This document shows, in pieces, positions 63,803 to 64,000 of a DNA stretch of 64,000 bases (within the stretch, counting starts at the first letter, position 1; each line of letters starts with the position of its first letter). The position numbers were made by a program, and so were the translations under genes. The stretch spans positions 806,001-870,000 of the forward strand of contig CALSPF010000001.1 of the NCBI GenBank assembly GCA_943788165.1, in the 5' to 3' direction. The stretch comes from an uncultured Flavobacteriaceae bacterium. Lineage in GTDB: Bacteria > Bacteroidota > Bacteroidia > Flavobacteriales > Flavobacteriaceae. The notes beneath the pieces are model-generated. The model saw nothing but the letters and a program-made list of their open reading frames with translations. It had not been told where the DNA came from and searched no databases.

Positions 63803-64000
63803 TCACAAATCAAGAAATTTACTTTTTCTTAAGATAAAATGATTCCAAACTATGTTTCTTTGATGAAAATATTGCTTTTTGGAGAAGCCGGCTTGCCGCT
63901 TGTTAATTGTCCTTTTCAGGGTTGCGTAGACGACTAGATGTGCTTTAATGACCATAAAAAAAGAGGCAAATTTTCCTTTGAGTAAATACTGAATTCCAGC
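63803..64000 (-). CDS. Glycosyltransferase family 2, C-terminal end (partial)
   Basis: The last 65 codons before the stop at 63803-63805 continue beyond the window. They read AGIQYLLKGKFASFF followed by MVIKAHLVVYATLKRTINKR and basic residues, the end typical of family 2 glycosyltransferases of Bacteroidota (membrane-proximal LLKGK, then a KAH helix and a lysine-rich tail). The sugar and acceptor are unknown. The OmpA lipoprotein gene starts 60 bases downstream on the same strand. Confidence 0.6.
   Translation of the reverse strand, partial: AGIQYLLKGKFASFFMVIKAHLVVYATLKRTINKRQAGFSKKQYFHQRNIVWNHFILRKSKFLDL

Overview
The window looks like an ordinary chromosomal stretch of a member of the Bacteroidota, most likely a free-living flavobacterium or close relative. 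The signs are AT-rich DNA, recurring promoters of the TAnnTTTG type, weak or absent Shine-Dalgarno sequences, and Bacteroidota-typical families (DUF4834-like, TIGR02757, DUF6428-like, OmpA proteins with thrombospondin type 3 repeats, an IgGFc-binding-like surface protein, YfhO). I saw no rRNA, tRNA, CRISPR array, insertion sequence, integrase or prophage. The only structured RNA found is the small SRP RNA.

Layout. 1-7.5 kb, all minus: 5' part of a surface protein, two small membrane proteins, an OmpA-type protein, MnmE, a GNAT-like protein and an outer-membrane beta-barrel. 7.6-11.7 kb, plus: an envelope operon of DUF4834-like protein, a badly frameshifted YfhO and a polysaccharide flippase. 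12-17.4 kb: uvrA, an ECF sigma factor with a 46-aa follower, nth, bcp. 17.4-25 kb: ChrA, a large conserved orphan, an MBL hydrolase, a carboxylesterase-like hydrolase, a degenerate dihydroorotase, TIGR02757, a LolD-like ATPase. 24.8-31.8 kb: msrA-folE, then serC-serA with an acyl-CoA reductase, diverging from ferredoxin-ychF-TolB-like. 31.8-38.9 kb, minus: aldolase family, DoxX, miaA, a K+ channel, an exonuclease/GIY-YIG fusion, YggS, DUF1015, an oxidoreductase. 39-49.1 kb: pcm, smpB, a DUF6428-like protein, glyA, thioesterase, glutamine cyclotransferase, SRP RNA, SDR, transaldolase, tag, a thioredoxin-fold lipoprotein, an ABC-F ATPase and a 42-aa basic protein. 49.1-50.2 kb is a decayed patch holding a truncated cyclase and an AT-rich gene remnant. 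50.2-64 kb: sugar symporter, DUF2007, pheT, recG (frameshifted), a patatin relic, an M20 amidohydrolase, a UvrD-like helicase, a Sua5/YciO protein, an OmpA lipoprotein and the end of a glycosyltransferase.

Functional themes are housekeeping: DNA repair (uvrA, nth, tag, recG, UvrD-like, exonuclease/GIY-YIG), tRNA modification and translation (mnmE, miaA, pheT, smpB, SRP RNA, ABC-F, YchF, Sua5-like), one-carbon and serine metabolism (serC, serA, glyA, folE), protein repair (msrA, pcm, bcp) and envelope proteins. Genes are tightly packed, with many ATGA, TAATG and TGATG stop/start overlaps implying translational coupling.

I found no convincing new multi-gene system. The most interesting leads are degenerate enzymes (a dihydroorotase without its metal ligands, an endonuclease III without its Fe-S cysteines, a thioredoxin-fold lipoprotein without CxxC), an orphan 479-aa family, two short conserved-looking ORFs, a cysteine-tailed DUF6428-like protein, promoters placed so close to start codons that leaderless mRNA is likely, and a set of single-base deletions that are either sequencing error or recent gene decay.
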